The notes beneath the pieces are model-generated. The model saw only the letters and a program-made list of their open reading frames with translations. It had not been told where the DNA came from and did not search any database. Source: Streptomyces capoamus (lineage in GTDB: Bacteria > Actinomycetota > Actinomycetes > Streptomycetales > Streptomycetaceae). From it: DNA of 32,047 bases. Positions 21,038-29,874 of the stretch are shown piece after piece (position 1 is the stretch's first letter; each line of letters begins with the position of its first letter). A program made the position numbers and the translations under genes. The DNA lies in assembly GCF_014654935.1 (NCBI RefSeq), contig NZ_BNBF01000012.1:91190-123236 (forward strand). Direction: 5' to 3'.

Positions 21038-21780
21038 GAGGCGGCCGGGTCCGCCGGTGCACCGGGCACGACGCCCGCGGCCCGTGCGGCCGACAGCCAC
21101 GCCGGGAACGCGCCGACGAGCCGGTCGTACAGCTCGGCGTCGCGCAGCCGGCGCGGGTCGCGGCCCGCGTGGAAGAAACCGGCGTTGTCCACGATCCGTC
21201 TGCCGGGCACCGGCAGGTCGTCCAGCCTCCGCAGGAACTCGAACTGCCGGCTGTCCGGGTCGCCGAAGCCGACGAACTGCCAGAACAGCGGCAGCCGGGC
21301 GGCCTTGCACAGATATCGTTCGGCGGCGAGCTTGCTGGTCGGGCCGCCGTCGGTCTGGAAGACGACGAGGGCGGGGTCGGCCGCACCACTGTCCAGATAG
21401 TGGTCGATGACGGCGTCCATGGCCAGGTGGTAGTTGGTCCTGCCCATGTGTCCGAGGCCGGCCGTGATGCGCTCGATGCGGCCCGCGTGGCCGTCGAGGG
21501 CGATGTCGGTGACCGCGTCGACGTCCGTGGAGAAGAACACCACGGGCACGCACCCGTCGTCGTCCAGGTGCGCGGAGAGCCCCAGCACCCGGTCGGCGAG
21601 GGCCTGCACGCTGCCGTCCCGGTAGTACGGCCGCATCGAGCCCGAGTGGTCCACCACGAGGTAGACGGCGGCCCGCAGCCCGTCCAGGCCGTGCTTGCGC
21701 AGGGACACCCCCGCCGACCGGTAGGCGCCGGCGAGCGCGGGCGCGCTCTCCTCCACCTTGCGCAGACTGATCGCGGCCAT
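21034..21780 (-). CDS. vWA-domain protein with intact MIDAS (TerF-like)
   Basis: 248 aa. A short N-terminal stretch (SLRKVEESAPALAGAYRSAGVSLRKHGL) precedes a von Willebrand A domain: MIDAS residues Asp44-Ser46-Ser48 (VDHSGSM), the Thr in MGRTNYHLAMDAV, and Asp in FQTDGGPTSK. It thus can bind a divalent metal and a protein ligand. The domain resembles the vWA_TerF-like group found with tellurium-resistance/stress proteins, and the leading SLRK segment recalls TerD-linked sequences, but no ter genes are nearby. ATG at 21778-21780 is preferred to an upstream ATG because GAGGGGGA sits just before it. Cytosolic; no signal peptide. Partner and function unknown; it separates the steroid block from gltD. 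Confidence 0.85.
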   Translation of the reverse strand: MAAISLRKVEESAPALAGAYRSAGVSLRKHGLDGLRAAVYLVVDHSGSMRPYYRDGSVQALADRVLGLSAHLDDDGCVPVVFFSTDVDAVTDIALDGHAGRIERITAGLGHMGRTNYHLAMDAVIDHYLDSGAADPALVVFQTDGGPTSKLAAERYLCKAARLPLFWQFVGFGDPDSRQFEFLRRLDDLPVPGRRIVDNAGFFHAGRDPRRLRDAELYDRLVGAFPAWLSAARAAGVVPGAPADPAAS

Positions 21781-21806
21781 GGCTCCCCCTCGGCGTGCGG
21801 ACATGC

Positions 21807-21851
21807 GACGACGCCTGCCCGGGTCCGGTCGGGGACGGGGCAGGCGTCGTC
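21807..21851 (-). terminator. Terminator behind gltBD
   Basis: Perfect 14-bp inverted repeat GACGACGCCTGCCC (21807-21820) / GGGCAGGCGTCGTC (21838-21851) with a 17-nt loop, 44 nt downstream of the gltD stop on the minus strand. Confidence 0.75.
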
Positions 21852-21894
21852 AGTGTTCCGTACGCCGTTGTACGGGACGTCTTCAGGTGTGCCG

Positions 21895-23358
21895 TCAGAC
21901 CGCCAGGGCGCGGTCCGTCGGGCGGATCGGGGCCGGCAGGTCGCTGGCTCCGGTCAGGAAGCGGTCGACCCCGCGGGCGGCCGAGCGGCCTTCCGCGATC
22001 GCCCACACGATCAGGGACTGGCCGCGGCCGGCGTCGCCGGCGACGAACACACCCGGCACGTTGGTCTGGAAGTCGGCGTCGCGGGCGATGTTACCGCGTT
22101 CGTCGAGGTCCAGGCCGAACTGCTCGACCAGGCCGTTCTCCCGGTCGGTGCCGGTGAATCCCATGGCGAGGGTGACAAGCTGCGCGGGGATCCTGCGCTC
22201 GGTGCCCGGCCTGGGGGTGAGCTTGCCGTCGATGAACTCCACCTCGGTGAGGTGCAGCCACTGCACGTTGCCGTCCTCGTCGCCCTCGAAGTGGGTGGTG
22301 GAGACGGAGTAGACCCGCTCGCCGCCCTCCTCGTGCGCGCTGGTGACCTTGTAGAGCAGGGGGAAGGTCGGCCAGGGCTGGCTGGCGGGGTGCCGCTCGT
22401 CGTTCGGGCGGGGCATGATCTCCAGCTGGGTGACGGAGGCCGCGCCCTGGCGGTGGGCGGTGCCCACGCAGTCCGCGCCGGTGTCGCCGCCGCCGATGAC
22501 GACGACGTGCTTGCCCTCGGCCGAGATCGGCGTGGTGACGTAGTCGCCCTCCTGGACCTTGTTGGCCAGAGGCAGGTACTCCATCGCCTGGTAGACGCCC
22601 TTGAGCTCGCGGCCCGGCACCGGCAGGTCGCGCGCGGTGGTGGAACCGGCGGCGATCACGATCGCGTCGTACCGCTTCTTCAGGTCGCGGGCGTTGATGT
22701 CGCGCCCGACCTCCACACCGGTGCGGAACCGGGTGCCCTCCGCGCGCATCTGCTCGATACGGCGGTTGATGTGCCGCTTCTCCATCTTGAACTCGGGGAT
22801 GCCGTACCGCAGGAGGCCGCCGACGCGGTCCGCGCGCTCGTAGACGGCGACGGTGTGGCCGGCCCGGGTCAGCTGCTGGGCGGCGGCCAGACCGGCGGGA
22901 CCGGAGCCGATGACCGCGACCGTCTTGCCGGACAGGCGCTCGGGGATCTGCGGGGCGACGTCCCCGGTCTCCCACGCCTTGTCGATGATCGAGACCTCGA
23001 CGTTCTTGATGGTGACCGGCGGCTGGTTGATGCCGAGCACGCACGCCGACTCGCAGGGGGCCGGGCAGAGGCGACCGGTGAACTCCGGGAAGTTGTTGGT
23101 CGCGTGCAGCCGCTCGGAGGCGGCGCCCCAGTCCTCGCGGTAGGCGTAGTCGTTCCACTCGGGGATCAGGTTGCCCAGCGGACAGCCGTTGTGGCAGAAC
23201 GGGATGCCGCAGTCCATGCAGCGGCTGGCCTGCTTGCTGATGATCGGCAGCAGGGAGCCGGGGACGTAGACCTCGTTCCAGTCCTTGACCCGCTCGGTGA
23301 CGGGGCGGGTCTCAGCGACCTCACGGCCGTGGTTCAGGAAGCCCTTCGGGTCAGCCAT
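21895..23358 (-). CDS. gltD: Glutamate synthase (NADPH) small subunit
   Basis: 487 aa. The beta subunit takes electrons from NAD(P)H by FAD and iron-sulfur centres and passes them to GltB. N-terminal cysteines Cys47, Cys50, Cys55, Cys59 ([25 protein letters not shown] region) and a second group in [15 protein letters not shown] form the Fe-S ligands. The FAD motif is [19 protein letters not shown] and the NADPH motif [16 protein letters not shown]. The late segment [19 protein letters not shown] closes the FAD site. Its ATG (23356-23358) lies inside the last codons of gltB (8-nt overlap), so the subunits are translationally coupled. Length and motifs are normal. Confidence 0.97.
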   Translation of the reverse strand: MADPKGFLNHGREVAETRPVTERVKDWNEVYVPGSLLPIISKQASRCMDCGIPFCHNGCPLGNLIPEWNDYAYREDWGAASERLHATNNFPEFTGRLCPAPCESACVLGINQPPVTIKNVEVSIIDKAWETGDVAPQIPERLSGKTVAVIGSGPAGLAAAQQLTRAGHTVAVYERADRVGGLLRYGIPEFKMEKRHINRRIEQMRAEGTRFRTGVEVGRDINARDLKKRYDAIVIAAGSTTARDLPVPGRELKGVYQAMEYLPLANKVQEGDYVTTPISAEGKHVVVIGGGDTGADCVGTAHRQGAASVTQLEIMPRPNDERHPASQPWPTFPLLYKVTSAHEEGGERVYSVSTTHFEGDEDGNVQWLHLTEVEFIDGKLTPRPGTERRIPAQLVTLAMGFTGTDRENGLVEQFGLDLDERGNIARDADFQTNVPGVFVAGDAGRGQSLIVWAIAEGRSAARGVDRFLTGASDLPAPIRPTDRALAV

Positions 23359-26300
23359 TGATCGCCGCCTCCATCATCTTCTCGGTGATCTCGGTCTGGG
23401 ACAGACCGGCTCGCTCGGCGGCGTCCTTGGCGGCGAGCACTGCCTTGTACGTGCTGGGAATGATCTTGCTGAAGCGTTCCACGGCCGTGTCCCAGTCGGC
23501 GAGCAGCTTCTCGGCGACCGTCGAGCCGGTCTCCTCGGCGTGGCGGCGCACCACGTCGTGCAGCCACTGCCTGTCGGTGTCGTCCAGCGCCTCGACCGAC
23601 TCGACGTTGCCGCTGTTGACGTTGTCGCGGTCGAGGTCGATGACGTAGGCGACACCGCCGGACATGCCCGCGGCGAAGTTGCGGCCGGTCGGACCGAGGA
23701 CGACCGCGCGACCGCCGGTCATGTACTCGCAGCCGTGGTCGCCCACGCCCTCGGAGACGACCAGCGCGCCGGAGTTGCGGACGCAGAAGCGTTCACCGGT
23801 ACGGCCGCGCAGGAACAGCTCGCCGCCGGTGGCGCCGTAGGCGATGGTGTTGCCCGCGATGGTGGAGTACTCGGCGAGGTGGTCGGCGGCCCGGTCCGGG
23901 CGGACGACGATCCGGCCGCCGGACAGGCCCTTGCCGACGTAGTCGTTGGCGTCGCCCTCCAGGCGCAGCGTGACACCGCGCGGCAGGAACGCGCCGAAGG
24001 ACTGGCCGGCGCTGCCGGTGAAGATGATGTCGATGGTGTCGTCGGGCAGGCCCGCGCCGCCGAACTTCTTCGTCACCTCGTGGCCGAGCATGGTGCCGAC
24101 CGTGCGGTTGATGTTGCGGATGGCCACCTGGGCGCGCACCGGCTGGGCCTCGGTCGCGTCGTTCGCGGCCAGGGCGTCGGCGGCGAGCTTGATCAGCTCG
24201 TTGTCCAGCGCCTTCTCCAGGCCGTGGTCCTGGGCGACGACCCGGTGGCGGACGGCGCCCTCGGGCAGCTGGGGCACGTGGAACAGCGGCTCCAGGTTCA
24301 GGCCCTGCGCCTTCCAGTGGTCGACCGCGCGCTCGACGTCCAGCACCTCGGCGTGGCCGACGGCCTCCTCGATGGAGCGGAAGCCCAGCTCCGCGAGCAG
24401 TTCGCGGACCTCCTCGGCGATGAACCGGAAGAAGTTCACCACGTGCTCGGCCTTGCCGGCGAAGCGGTCGCGCAGCACCGGGTTCTGGGTGGCGATGCCG
24501 ACCGGGCAGGTGTCCAGGTGGCAGACGCGCATCATCACGCAGCCGGAGACGACCAGCGGGGCGGTCGCGAAGCCGAACTCCTCGGCGCCCAGCAGTGCGG
24601 CGATGACCACGTCGCGGCCGGTCTTCAGCTGGCCGTCGGTCTGGACGACGATCCGGTCGCGCAGGCCGTTGAGCAGCAGGGTCTGCTGGGTCTCGGCGAG
24701 GCCCAGCTCCCAGGGGCCGCCCGCGTGCTTCAGGGAGGTCAGCGGGGAGGCACCGGTGCCGCCGTCGTGGCCGGAGATGAGCACGACGTCCGCGTGCGCC
24801 TTGGACACACCGGCGGCGACCGTGCCGACACCGACCTCGGAGACCAGCTTGACGTGGATGCGCGCCTGCGGGTTGGCGTTCTTCAGGTCGTGGATCAGCT
24901 GGGCGAGGTCTTCGATGGAGTAGATGTCGTGGTGCGGCGGCGGGGAGATCAGGCCCACGCCCGGCGTCGAGTGACGCGTCCTGGCGACCCACGGGTAGAC
25001 CTTGTGGCCGGGCAGCTGGCCGCCCTCGCCGGGCTTGGCGCCCTGGGCCATCTTGATCTGGATGTCGTCCGCGTTGACCAGGTACTCCGAGGTCACGCCG
25101 AAGCGGCCGGAGGCGACCTGCTTGATCGCCGAGCGGCGCGCCGGGTCGTACAGGCGCTCGGGGTCCTCGCCGCCCTCACCGGTGTTGGACTTGCCGCCCA
25201 GCTGGTTCATGGCGATCGCGAGGGTCTCGTGCGCCTCCTGGGAGATGGAGCCGTACGACATGGCGCCGGTGGAGAAGCGCTTGACGATCTCGGAGACCGG
25301 TTCGACCTCCTCGACGGGGATCGAGGGGCGGCCGGACTTGAAGCCGAACAGGCCGCGCAGCGTCATCAGGCGCTCGGACTGCTCGTCCACCCGAGAGGTG
25401 TACTTCTTGAAGATGTCGTAGCGGCCGGTCCGCGTGGAGTGCTGGAGGCGGAAGACCGTCTCCGGGTCGAACAGGTGCGGCTCGCCCTCGCGGCGCCACT
25501 GGTACTCGCCGCCGATCTCCAGCGCACGGTGCGCGGGAGCGATGCCGGAGGCCGGGTAGGCCTTGGCGTGGCGGGCGGCGACCTCCCGGGCGATGACGTC
25601 GATGCCGACGCCGCCGATCTTGGTGGCGGTGCCGTTGAAGTACTTCTCCACGAAGGTCTCGTCCAGGCCGACGGCCTCGAAGACCTGGGCGCCGCGGTAG
25701 GAGGCGACGGTGGAGATGCCCATCTTCGACATGACCTTCAGGACGCCCTTGCCGAGGGCGTAGATCAGGTTCTTGATGGCCTTCTCGGGCTCCAGGCCGT
25801 TGAGGAAGGTGCCCGCGCGCAGCAGGTCCTCGACGGACTCCATCGCCAGGTACGGGTTGACGGCGGCGGCGCCGTAGCCGATGAGCAGGGCGACGTGGTG
25901 GACCTCGCGGACGTCGCCGGCCTCGACCAGCAGGCCCACCTGGGTGCGCTGCTTGGTGCGGATGAGGTGGTGGTGGACGGCCGCGGTGAGCAGCAGCGAC
26001 GGGATCGGCGCGTGCTCGGCGTCGGAGTGGCGGTCGGAGAGGACGATCAGGCGGGCGCCGTTCTCGATCGCCGCGTCGGCCTCGGCGCAGATCTCCTCGA
26101 TGCGCGCGGCCAGCGCGTCACCGCCGCCGGAGACCCGGTACAGGCCGGACAGCGTGGCGGCCTTGAAGCCGGGCATGTCGCCGTCGGCGTTGATGTGGAT
26201 GAGCTTGGCCAGCTCGTCGTTGTCGATCACCGGGAAGGGCAGGGTGACCGAGCGGCAGGAGGCGGCCGTCGGGTCCAGCAGGTTGCCCTCCGGGCCCAGC

Positions 26301-27946
26301 GACGAGCGCAGGGAGGTGACCAGCTCCTCGCGGATGGCGTCCAGCGGCGGGTTGGTGACCTGGGCGAACAGCTGGGTGAAGTAGTCGAAGAGCAGCCGCG
26401 GGCGCTCGGACAGGGCCGCGATCGGCGAGTCCGTGCCCATGGAGCCGATCGGCTCGGCGCCGGTGCGGGCCATCGGGGCGAGGATGACGCGCAGCTCCTC
26501 CTCGGTGTACCCGAAGGTCTGCTGGCGGCGGGTGACCGAGGCGTGGGTGTGGACGATGTGCTCGCGCTCGGGCAGGTCGCCCAGCTCGATCTCGCCGGCC
26601 TCCAGCCACTCGGCGTACGGGTTCTCCGCGGCCAGGGACGCCTTGATCTCGTCGTCCTCGACGATGCGGTGCTCGGCGGTGTCGACGAGGAACATGCGGC
26701 CGGGCTGCAGGCGGCCCTTGCGGACGACCTTGGCCGGGTCGATGTCGAGGACGCCGACCTCGGAGCCGAGGACGACGAGGCCGTCGTCGGTGACCCAGTA
26801 GCGGCCGGGGCGCAGACCGTTGCGGTCGAGCACGGCGCCGACCTGGGTGCCGTCGGTGAAGGTGACGCAGGCGGGGCCGTCCCAGGGCTCCATCATCGTG
26901 GAGTGGAACTGGTAGAAGGCGCGCCGGGCCGGGTCCATGGAGGCGTGGTTCTCCCACGCCTCCGGGATCATCATCAGCACGGAGTGCGGCAGCGAACGGC
27001 CGCCCAGGTGCAGCAGCTCCAGGACCTCGTCGAAGGAGGCGGAGTCGGAGGCGTCCGGCGTACACACCGGGAAGATGCGGTCCAGCTTCTCCTGCGGGCC
27101 GAACAGGTCGGAGACCAGCTGGGACTCGCGGGCGCGCATCCAGTTGCGGTTCCCCTTGACGGTGTTGATCTCACCGTTGTGCGCGACGAAGCGGTACGGG
27201 TGTGCGAGCGGCCACGACGGGAAGGTGTTCGTGGAGAACCGGGAGTGCACGAGCGCGACGGCGGACGCGAAGCGGCGGTCGGACAGGTCCGGGAAGAAGG
27301 GCTCCAGCTGGCCGGTGGTCAGCATGCCCTTGTAGACGATCGTCCGCGCGGACAGGGAGGGGAAGTACACCCCGGCCTCGCGCTCGGCGCGCTTGCGCAG
27401 CACGAAGGCCCGGCGGTCCAGTGCGATGCCTTCGGCGGCGTGGTCGGTGACGAACACCTGACGGAACACCGGCATGGTGGAACGGGCGGTGGCACCCAGC
27501 AGCTCGGGGGCGACCGGGACCTCGCGCCAGCCGAGGACGGTGAGACCCTCCTCGACGGCGATCGTCTCGATGCGCGAGACGGCGTCCTCGGTCCCCTCCT
27601 CGGGCAGGAACGCGATGCCTACCGCGTAGCCACCGGCGGCGGGAAGGTCGAATCCGGCCACTTCACGGAAGAAGGCGTCCGGCACCTGGGAGAGGATGCC
27701 CGCGCCGTCACCGGAGTCCGGCTCGGAGCCGGTGGCACCCCGGTGCTCCAGGTTGCGCAGGACGGTGAGGGCCTGCTCGACCAGGGTGTGGGACGCCTCG
27801 CCGGTGAGAGTGGCGACGAAACCGACGCCGCAGGCGTCGTGTTCGTTGCGGGGGTCGTACATACCCTGCGCAGCAGGGCGAGCATCCATGAATGACCAGT
27901 TCTGGCCGTTCGCGGAATGCTGGGACGGCTGGCGCGGCGTACGCAT
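23351..27946 (-). CDS. gltB: Glutamate synthase (NADPH) large subunit
   Basis: 1531 aa. It converts glutamine plus 2-oxoglutarate to two glutamates. The N-terminal Ntn amidotransferase nucleophile is Cys39 in [13 protein letters not shown], exposed by removal of a 38-residue propeptide. The central and FMN synthase domains follow, with [14 protein letters not shown] and [18 protein letters not shown], and a 3Fe-4S site of Cys1136, Cys1142 and Cys1147 ([12 protein letters not shown]). The C-terminal beta-helix (GXXG repeats such as [17 protein letters not shown]) completes it. ATG at 27944-27946 (MRTPRQPSQ) is chosen over the ATG at 27967 because GGGAGA lies 5 nt upstream of it. Upstream GlnR-like motifs suggest nitrogen control. 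Confidence 0.97.
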   Translation of the reverse strand: MRTPRQPSQHSANGQNWSFMDARPAAQGMYDPRNEHDACGVGFVATLTGEASHTLVEQALTVLRNLEHRGATGSEPDSGDGAGILSQVPDAFFREVAGFDLPAAGGYAVGIAFLPEEGTEDAVSRIETIAVEEGLTVLGWREVPVAPELLGATARSTMPVFRQVFVTDHAAEGIALDRRAFVLRKRAEREAGVYFPSLSARTIVYKGMLTTGQLEPFFPDLSDRRFASAVALVHSRFSTNTFPSWPLAHPYRFVAHNGEINTVKGNRNWMRARESQLVSDLFGPQEKLDRIFPVCTPDASDSASFDEVLELLHLGGRSLPHSVLMMIPEAWENHASMDPARRAFYQFHSTMMEPWDGPACVTFTDGTQVGAVLDRNGLRPGRYWVTDDGLVVLGSEVGVLDIDPAKVVRKGRLQPGRMFLVDTAEHRIVEDDEIKASLAAENPYAEWLEAGEIELGDLPEREHIVHTHASVTRRQQTFGYTEEELRVILAPMARTGAEPIGSMGTDSPIAALSERPRLLFDYFTQLFAQVTNPPLDAIREELVTSLRSSLGPEGNLLDPTAASCRSVTLPFPVIDNDELAKLIHINADGDMPGFKAATLSGLYRVSGGGDALAARIEEICAEADAAIENGARLIVLSDRHSDAEHAPIPSLLLTAAVHHHLIRTKQRTQVGLLVEAGDVREVHHVALLIGYGAAAVNPYLAMESVEDLLRAGTFLNGLEPEKAIKNLIYALGKGVLKVMSKMGISTVASYRGAQVFEAVGLDETFVEKYFNGTATKIGGVGIDVIAREVAARHAKAYPASGIAPAHRALEIGGEYQWRREGEPHLFDPETVFRLQHSTRTGRYDIFKKYTSRVDEQSERLMTLRGLFGFKSGRPSIPVEEVEPVSEIVKRFSTGAMSYGSISQEAHETLAIAMNQLGGKSNTGEGGEDPERLYDPARRSAIKQVASGRFGVTSEYLVNADDIQIKMAQGAKPGEGGQLPGHKVYPWVARTRHSTPGVGLISPPPHHDIYSIEDLAQLIHDLKNANPQARIHVKLVSEVGVGTVAAGVSKAHADVVLISGHDGGTGASPLTSLKHAGGPWELGLAETQQTLLLNGLRDRIVVQTDGQLKTGRDVVIAALLGAEEFGFATAPLVVSGCVMMRVCHLDTCPVGIATQNPVLRDRFAGKAEHVVNFFRFIAEEVRELLAELGFRSIEEAVGHAEVLDVERAVDHWKAQGLNLEPLFHVPQLPEGAVRHRVVAQDHGLEKALDNELIKLAADALAANDATEAQPVRAQVAIRNINRTVGTMLGHEVTKKFGGAGLPDDTIDIIFTGSAGQSFGAFLPRGVTLRLEGDANDYVGKGLSGGRIVVRPDRAADHLAEYSTIAGNTIAYGATGGELFLRGRTGERFCVRNSGALVVSEGVGDHGCEYMTGGRAVVLGPTGRNFAAGMSGGVAYVIDLDRDNVNSGNVESVEALDDTDRQWLHDVVRRHAEETGSTVAEKLLADWDTAVERFSKIIPSTYKAVLAAKDAAERAGLSQTEITEKMMEAAING

Positions 27947-28032
27947 CGGCTCTCCCGTCGTCGTCATGTGGCATGTGGCAGGTGCCGAGGGACGACGTTG
28001 GCCCTCTGCGTGAGATCTGCGATGAGATCAAA

Positions 28033-28048
28033 ATTTCGTGCAGGTTAC
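28033..28048 (-). promoter_or_regulatory. GlnR-like half box proximal to gltB
   Basis: On the minus strand GTAAC-CTGCAC-GAAAT, matching the Streptomyces GlnR a-b unit gTnAC-n6-GaAAC at 9 of 9 defined positions but the last base. It lies 87-102 nt upstream of the gltB ATG, a suitable distance for an activator. Confidence 0.5.
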
Positions 28049-28315
28049 ATGATGGAGCGGATCTCGGGAACCGGATACTGCGTTCCAACATGCGGACGCC
28101 GCGGTGACGGCGGAGGTGCCGCGCGGTGGCGGCGGGTGCCGTGCGCTGACGGCGGCTGCCGCGCGGTGGCGGCCACGTTCTCTGGGGGACCGCGGCGGAC
28201 GAGATCGGTCGGATCGGTGTCCGGCGGCCCGGAGGGGGCGGGGCGAGCGTCTTCGCCCGCCCACAGGGGTGCCGCAGGCCTCATTGCCCGCAGTGCTTAC
28301 GGCTCATGCCCGGTG

Positions 28316-28342
28316 GCCACACTCTCGAAACCAGCGGGTAAC
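28316..28342 (+). promoter_or_regulatory. Distal GlnR-like array (three of four elements)
   Basis: GCCAC-n6-GAAAC-n6-GTAAC with exact 6-bp spacers, i.e. a1-b1-a2 of the gTnAC/GaAAC tandem pattern with one mismatch (GCCAC). The fourth element is not recognisable. It lies about 370-396 bp from the gltB start, which is far for direct activation. Confidence 0.45.
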
Positions 28343-28344
28343 GG

Positions 28345-28372
28345 GTACTTATGCGGTCCCTCGCATACGTAC
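28345..28372 (-). terminator. Hairpin behind the VIT gene
   Basis: TATGCG (28350-28355) pairs with CGCATA (28362-28367) around GTCCCT, with outer GTAC/GTAC arms at 28345-28348 and 28369-28372. It begins 8 nt past the VIT stop on the minus strand. A weak terminator or an operator-like palindrome; not decided. Confidence 0.4.
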
Positions 28373-28380
28373 CGGCCGGG

Positions 28381-29112
28381 CTATCCTACGGCCGTTCCGA
28401 ACAAGGTGCCCAGGGCGTACGTCACACCGGCCGCCGCACCACCCAGCGCGAGCTGCCTCAGCCCGCTGAACCACCAGCTCCGTGCCGTCACCTTGGCCAC
28501 GACAGCACCGCATCCGAACAGTCCGGCGAGGGCGAGCAGGACGGCGGGCCACAGCGCGCCGGCGCCGAGCAGGTACGGCAGGAGGGGCAGCAGGGCACCG
28601 AGGGCGAAGGAACCGAAGGAGGACACGGCGGCGACCAGCGGCGAGGGCAGGTCGCCGGGGTCGATGCCCAGCTCCTCGCGGGCGTGGATCTCCAGGGCCT
28701 GCTCGGGGTCCTCGGACAGCTGGCGCGCGACCTCCCGGGCCAGCTCGGGCTCGACCCCGCGCGCCACGTACAGCGCGGCGAGTTCGGCCTCCTCGTCCTG
28801 CGGGTGCTTGCGCAGCTCACGTCGCTCGACGTCGAGCTCCGCCTCCACCAGCTCGCGCTGCGAGGCGACGGAGGTGTACTCGCCGGCCGCCATGGAGAAG
28901 GCGCCGGCGGCGAGCCCCGCGAGACCGGTGAGGACGACGGTGTGCCGGCTCACGTCTCCGCCGGCCACACCGGTCATCAGGGCGAGGTTGGAGACGAGCC
29001 CGTCCATGGCGCCGAAGACGGCGGGCCGCAGCCAGCCTCCGTTCACGTCCCGGTGGGTGTGGTTGTCACGGTGCGCCTCGTGCAGCGCGGCCTCGGTATC
29101 GATGATGGCCAT
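28381..29112 (-). CDS. VIT1/CCC1-family Fe2+/Mn2+ transporter
   Basis: 243 aa integral membrane protein. After a His-rich N-terminus (HEAHRDNHTHRDVNGG) comes the VIT signature RPAVFGAMDGLVSNLALMTGVAGG (first transmembrane segment with the conserved Asp), then a second segment LTGLAGLAAGAFSMAAGEYTSVASQ. A cytosolic Glu-rich metal-binding helical domain follows (about residues 80-145, with ELRKHPQDEEAEL and EIHAREELGI), then three more hydrophobic segments to the C-terminus. The family moves Fe2+ or Mn2+ out of the cytosol, detoxifying excess metal. The ATG at 29110-29112 is chosen because the VIT N-terminus starts there. Iron-box-like palindromes upstream suggest DtxR-type control. Confidence 0.9.
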   Translation of the reverse strand: MAIIDTEAALHEAHRDNHTHRDVNGGWLRPAVFGAMDGLVSNLALMTGVAGGDVSRHTVVLTGLAGLAAGAFSMAAGEYTSVASQRELVEAELDVERRELRKHPQDEEAELAALYVARGVEPELAREVARQLSEDPEQALEIHAREELGIDPGDLPSPLVAAVSSFGSFALGALLPLLPYLLGAGALWPAVLLALAGLFGCGAVVAKVTARSWWFSGLRQLALGGAAAGVTYALGTLFGTAVG

Positions 29113-29131
29113 GCGGGCCCCCCAGGGAAGC

Positions 29132-29150
29132 TTAGCCAAAGCTAACTTTG
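29132..29150. promoter_or_regulatory. DtxR-type box candidate near the VIT start
   Basis: TTAGCCAAAGCTAACTTTG. It contains the perfect inverted repeat TTAGC-CAAA-GCTAA and an overlapping CCAAAG-CTAA-CTTTGG. It matches the 19-bp iron box TTAGGTTAGGCTAACCTAA at 11 positions. It begins 20 bp upstream of the VIT ATG. Confidence 0.45.
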
Positions 29151-29212
29151 GACGAGTTCTACTTTTCGACAACACTGAACTTACGCTCATCATTCCGGGC
29201 GCGCCAGCAAGG

Positions 29213-29231
29213 AAAGGCTGGGCTAACCTGC
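29213..29231. promoter_or_regulatory. Second DtxR-type box candidate, distal to VIT
   Basis: AAAGGCTGGGCTAACCTGC shares GGCTAACCT and 13 of 19 positions with the actinobacterial iron box. It lies about 100 bp from the VIT start and 100 bp from the opposite glycohydrolase remnant. Confidence 0.42.
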
Positions 29232-29332
29232 GCCTTTGTCCGTCGGCGCACGCTCGCGCGCGCGGTCCGCCCGTAACGCGCCGATCTCCTGGAAGCCGTG
29301 CAACCGGCCCGGCCAGGAGGATGATTCGGGGC

Positions 29333-29494
29333 ATGACGCCCGAACACCCCACACAGCCCTCGGAACGCGCACCGCGGGACGGTGGAGACCCGCTCACCGA
29401 TCACGTCACCGGCGCCGTGGCCGGTGCCGAACGGCACGGCGACGCCTCGTACGGGCGTGGGGCCGCGCTCGGAGGCCTGCCGTGCTCCGGCTGA
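29333..29494 (+). pseudogene. Remnant of an ADP-ribosylglycohydrolase gene (first of a tandem pair)
   Basis: A 53-codon frame. The N-terminal piece PLTDHVTGAVAGA matches the start of actinobacterial ADP-ribosylglycohydrolases (LTDRVTGALLGAAVGDA). It then jumps directly to ASYGRGAALG, which in intact proteins lies some 150-200 residues later (SSYGREAAG), and stops. The metal-binding TDDT region between them is gone. The intact family removes ADP-ribose from proteins or small molecules. CAGGAGG precedes it and the ATG at 29333 is taken as start (29321 is an alternative). Probably inactive. The join is direct, so a single internal deletion is the simplest explanation. Confidence 0.7.
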
Positions 29495-29874
29495 CCTGGG
29501 TGCAGCCGGAGGACCTGCTCGGCCACGAGCTGCGCCAGGCCCGGCTGGACGGGCGCGAGCCGGCGGCGATCGAGGCGCGCCGGCGGACGGCGGACGGCCC
29601 GGACGCACCCGAGCGGGCGGGCGCCTGTGCGTCCCGGGCCGACGGCGACTTCGGCGGCTCCGTGTGCCGTGCCGTGTCGGGCGGCTGGGACACCGATTCC
29701 GGCGGCGCGACCGCCGGCAGCATCGCCGGGCTCCTCGCCGGCACCCCCGACGCGCTCCCCGACCACTGGCGGGCCCCGCTGAAGAACCGGCTCGCCACCA
29801 CCGTCGCCGACTTCGACGGCACCGGCTTCGACACGCTCGCCCACCTCACCCGCCTGGAGGCGACCCGCCCATGA
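29482..29874 (+). pseudogene. Internally deleted second ADP-ribosylglycohydrolase gene
   Basis: A 130-codon frame from GTG at 29482 (GGAGG 6 nt upstream). Residues 1-50 (LRLTWVQPEDLLGHELRQARLDG, then PDAPERAGA) match the N-terminus of the larger Streptomyces ADP-ribosylglycohydrolase, normally about 450 aa. The rest, from ADGDFGGSVCRAVSGGWDTDSGGATAGSIAGLLAG to FDTLAHLTRLEATRP, matches its C-terminus with the metal-binding WDTDS intact. About 300 central residues, including the other metal ligands, are absent while the reading frame is kept. It still overlaps the ribokinase start (ATGA), so the remnant may persist because it is needed for translational coupling. Enzymatic activity is unlikely. 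Confidence 0.72.

Larger units (their letters stand above)
27947..28380. promoter_or_regulatory. 434-bp gltB upstream region
   Basis: No gene is apparent here. From the gltB side it contains an AT-richer stretch (28020-28050) with a GlnR-like motif, a GC-rich degenerate direct repeat (28105-28133 and 28147-28173, sharing TGACGGCGG and GCCGCGCGGTGGCGGC), a second GlnR-like array (28316-28342), and a hairpin just behind the VIT gene. The length and motif content suggest a regulated promoter with a long leader or distant activator sites. Confidence 0.55.

Noticed and set aside
23285-27895. A 1536-codon open frame opposite gltB
   Set aside because: Composition (Val/Gly/Asp/Ala-rich) mirrors gltB codons in reverse, and gltB shows every expected motif on the other strand.
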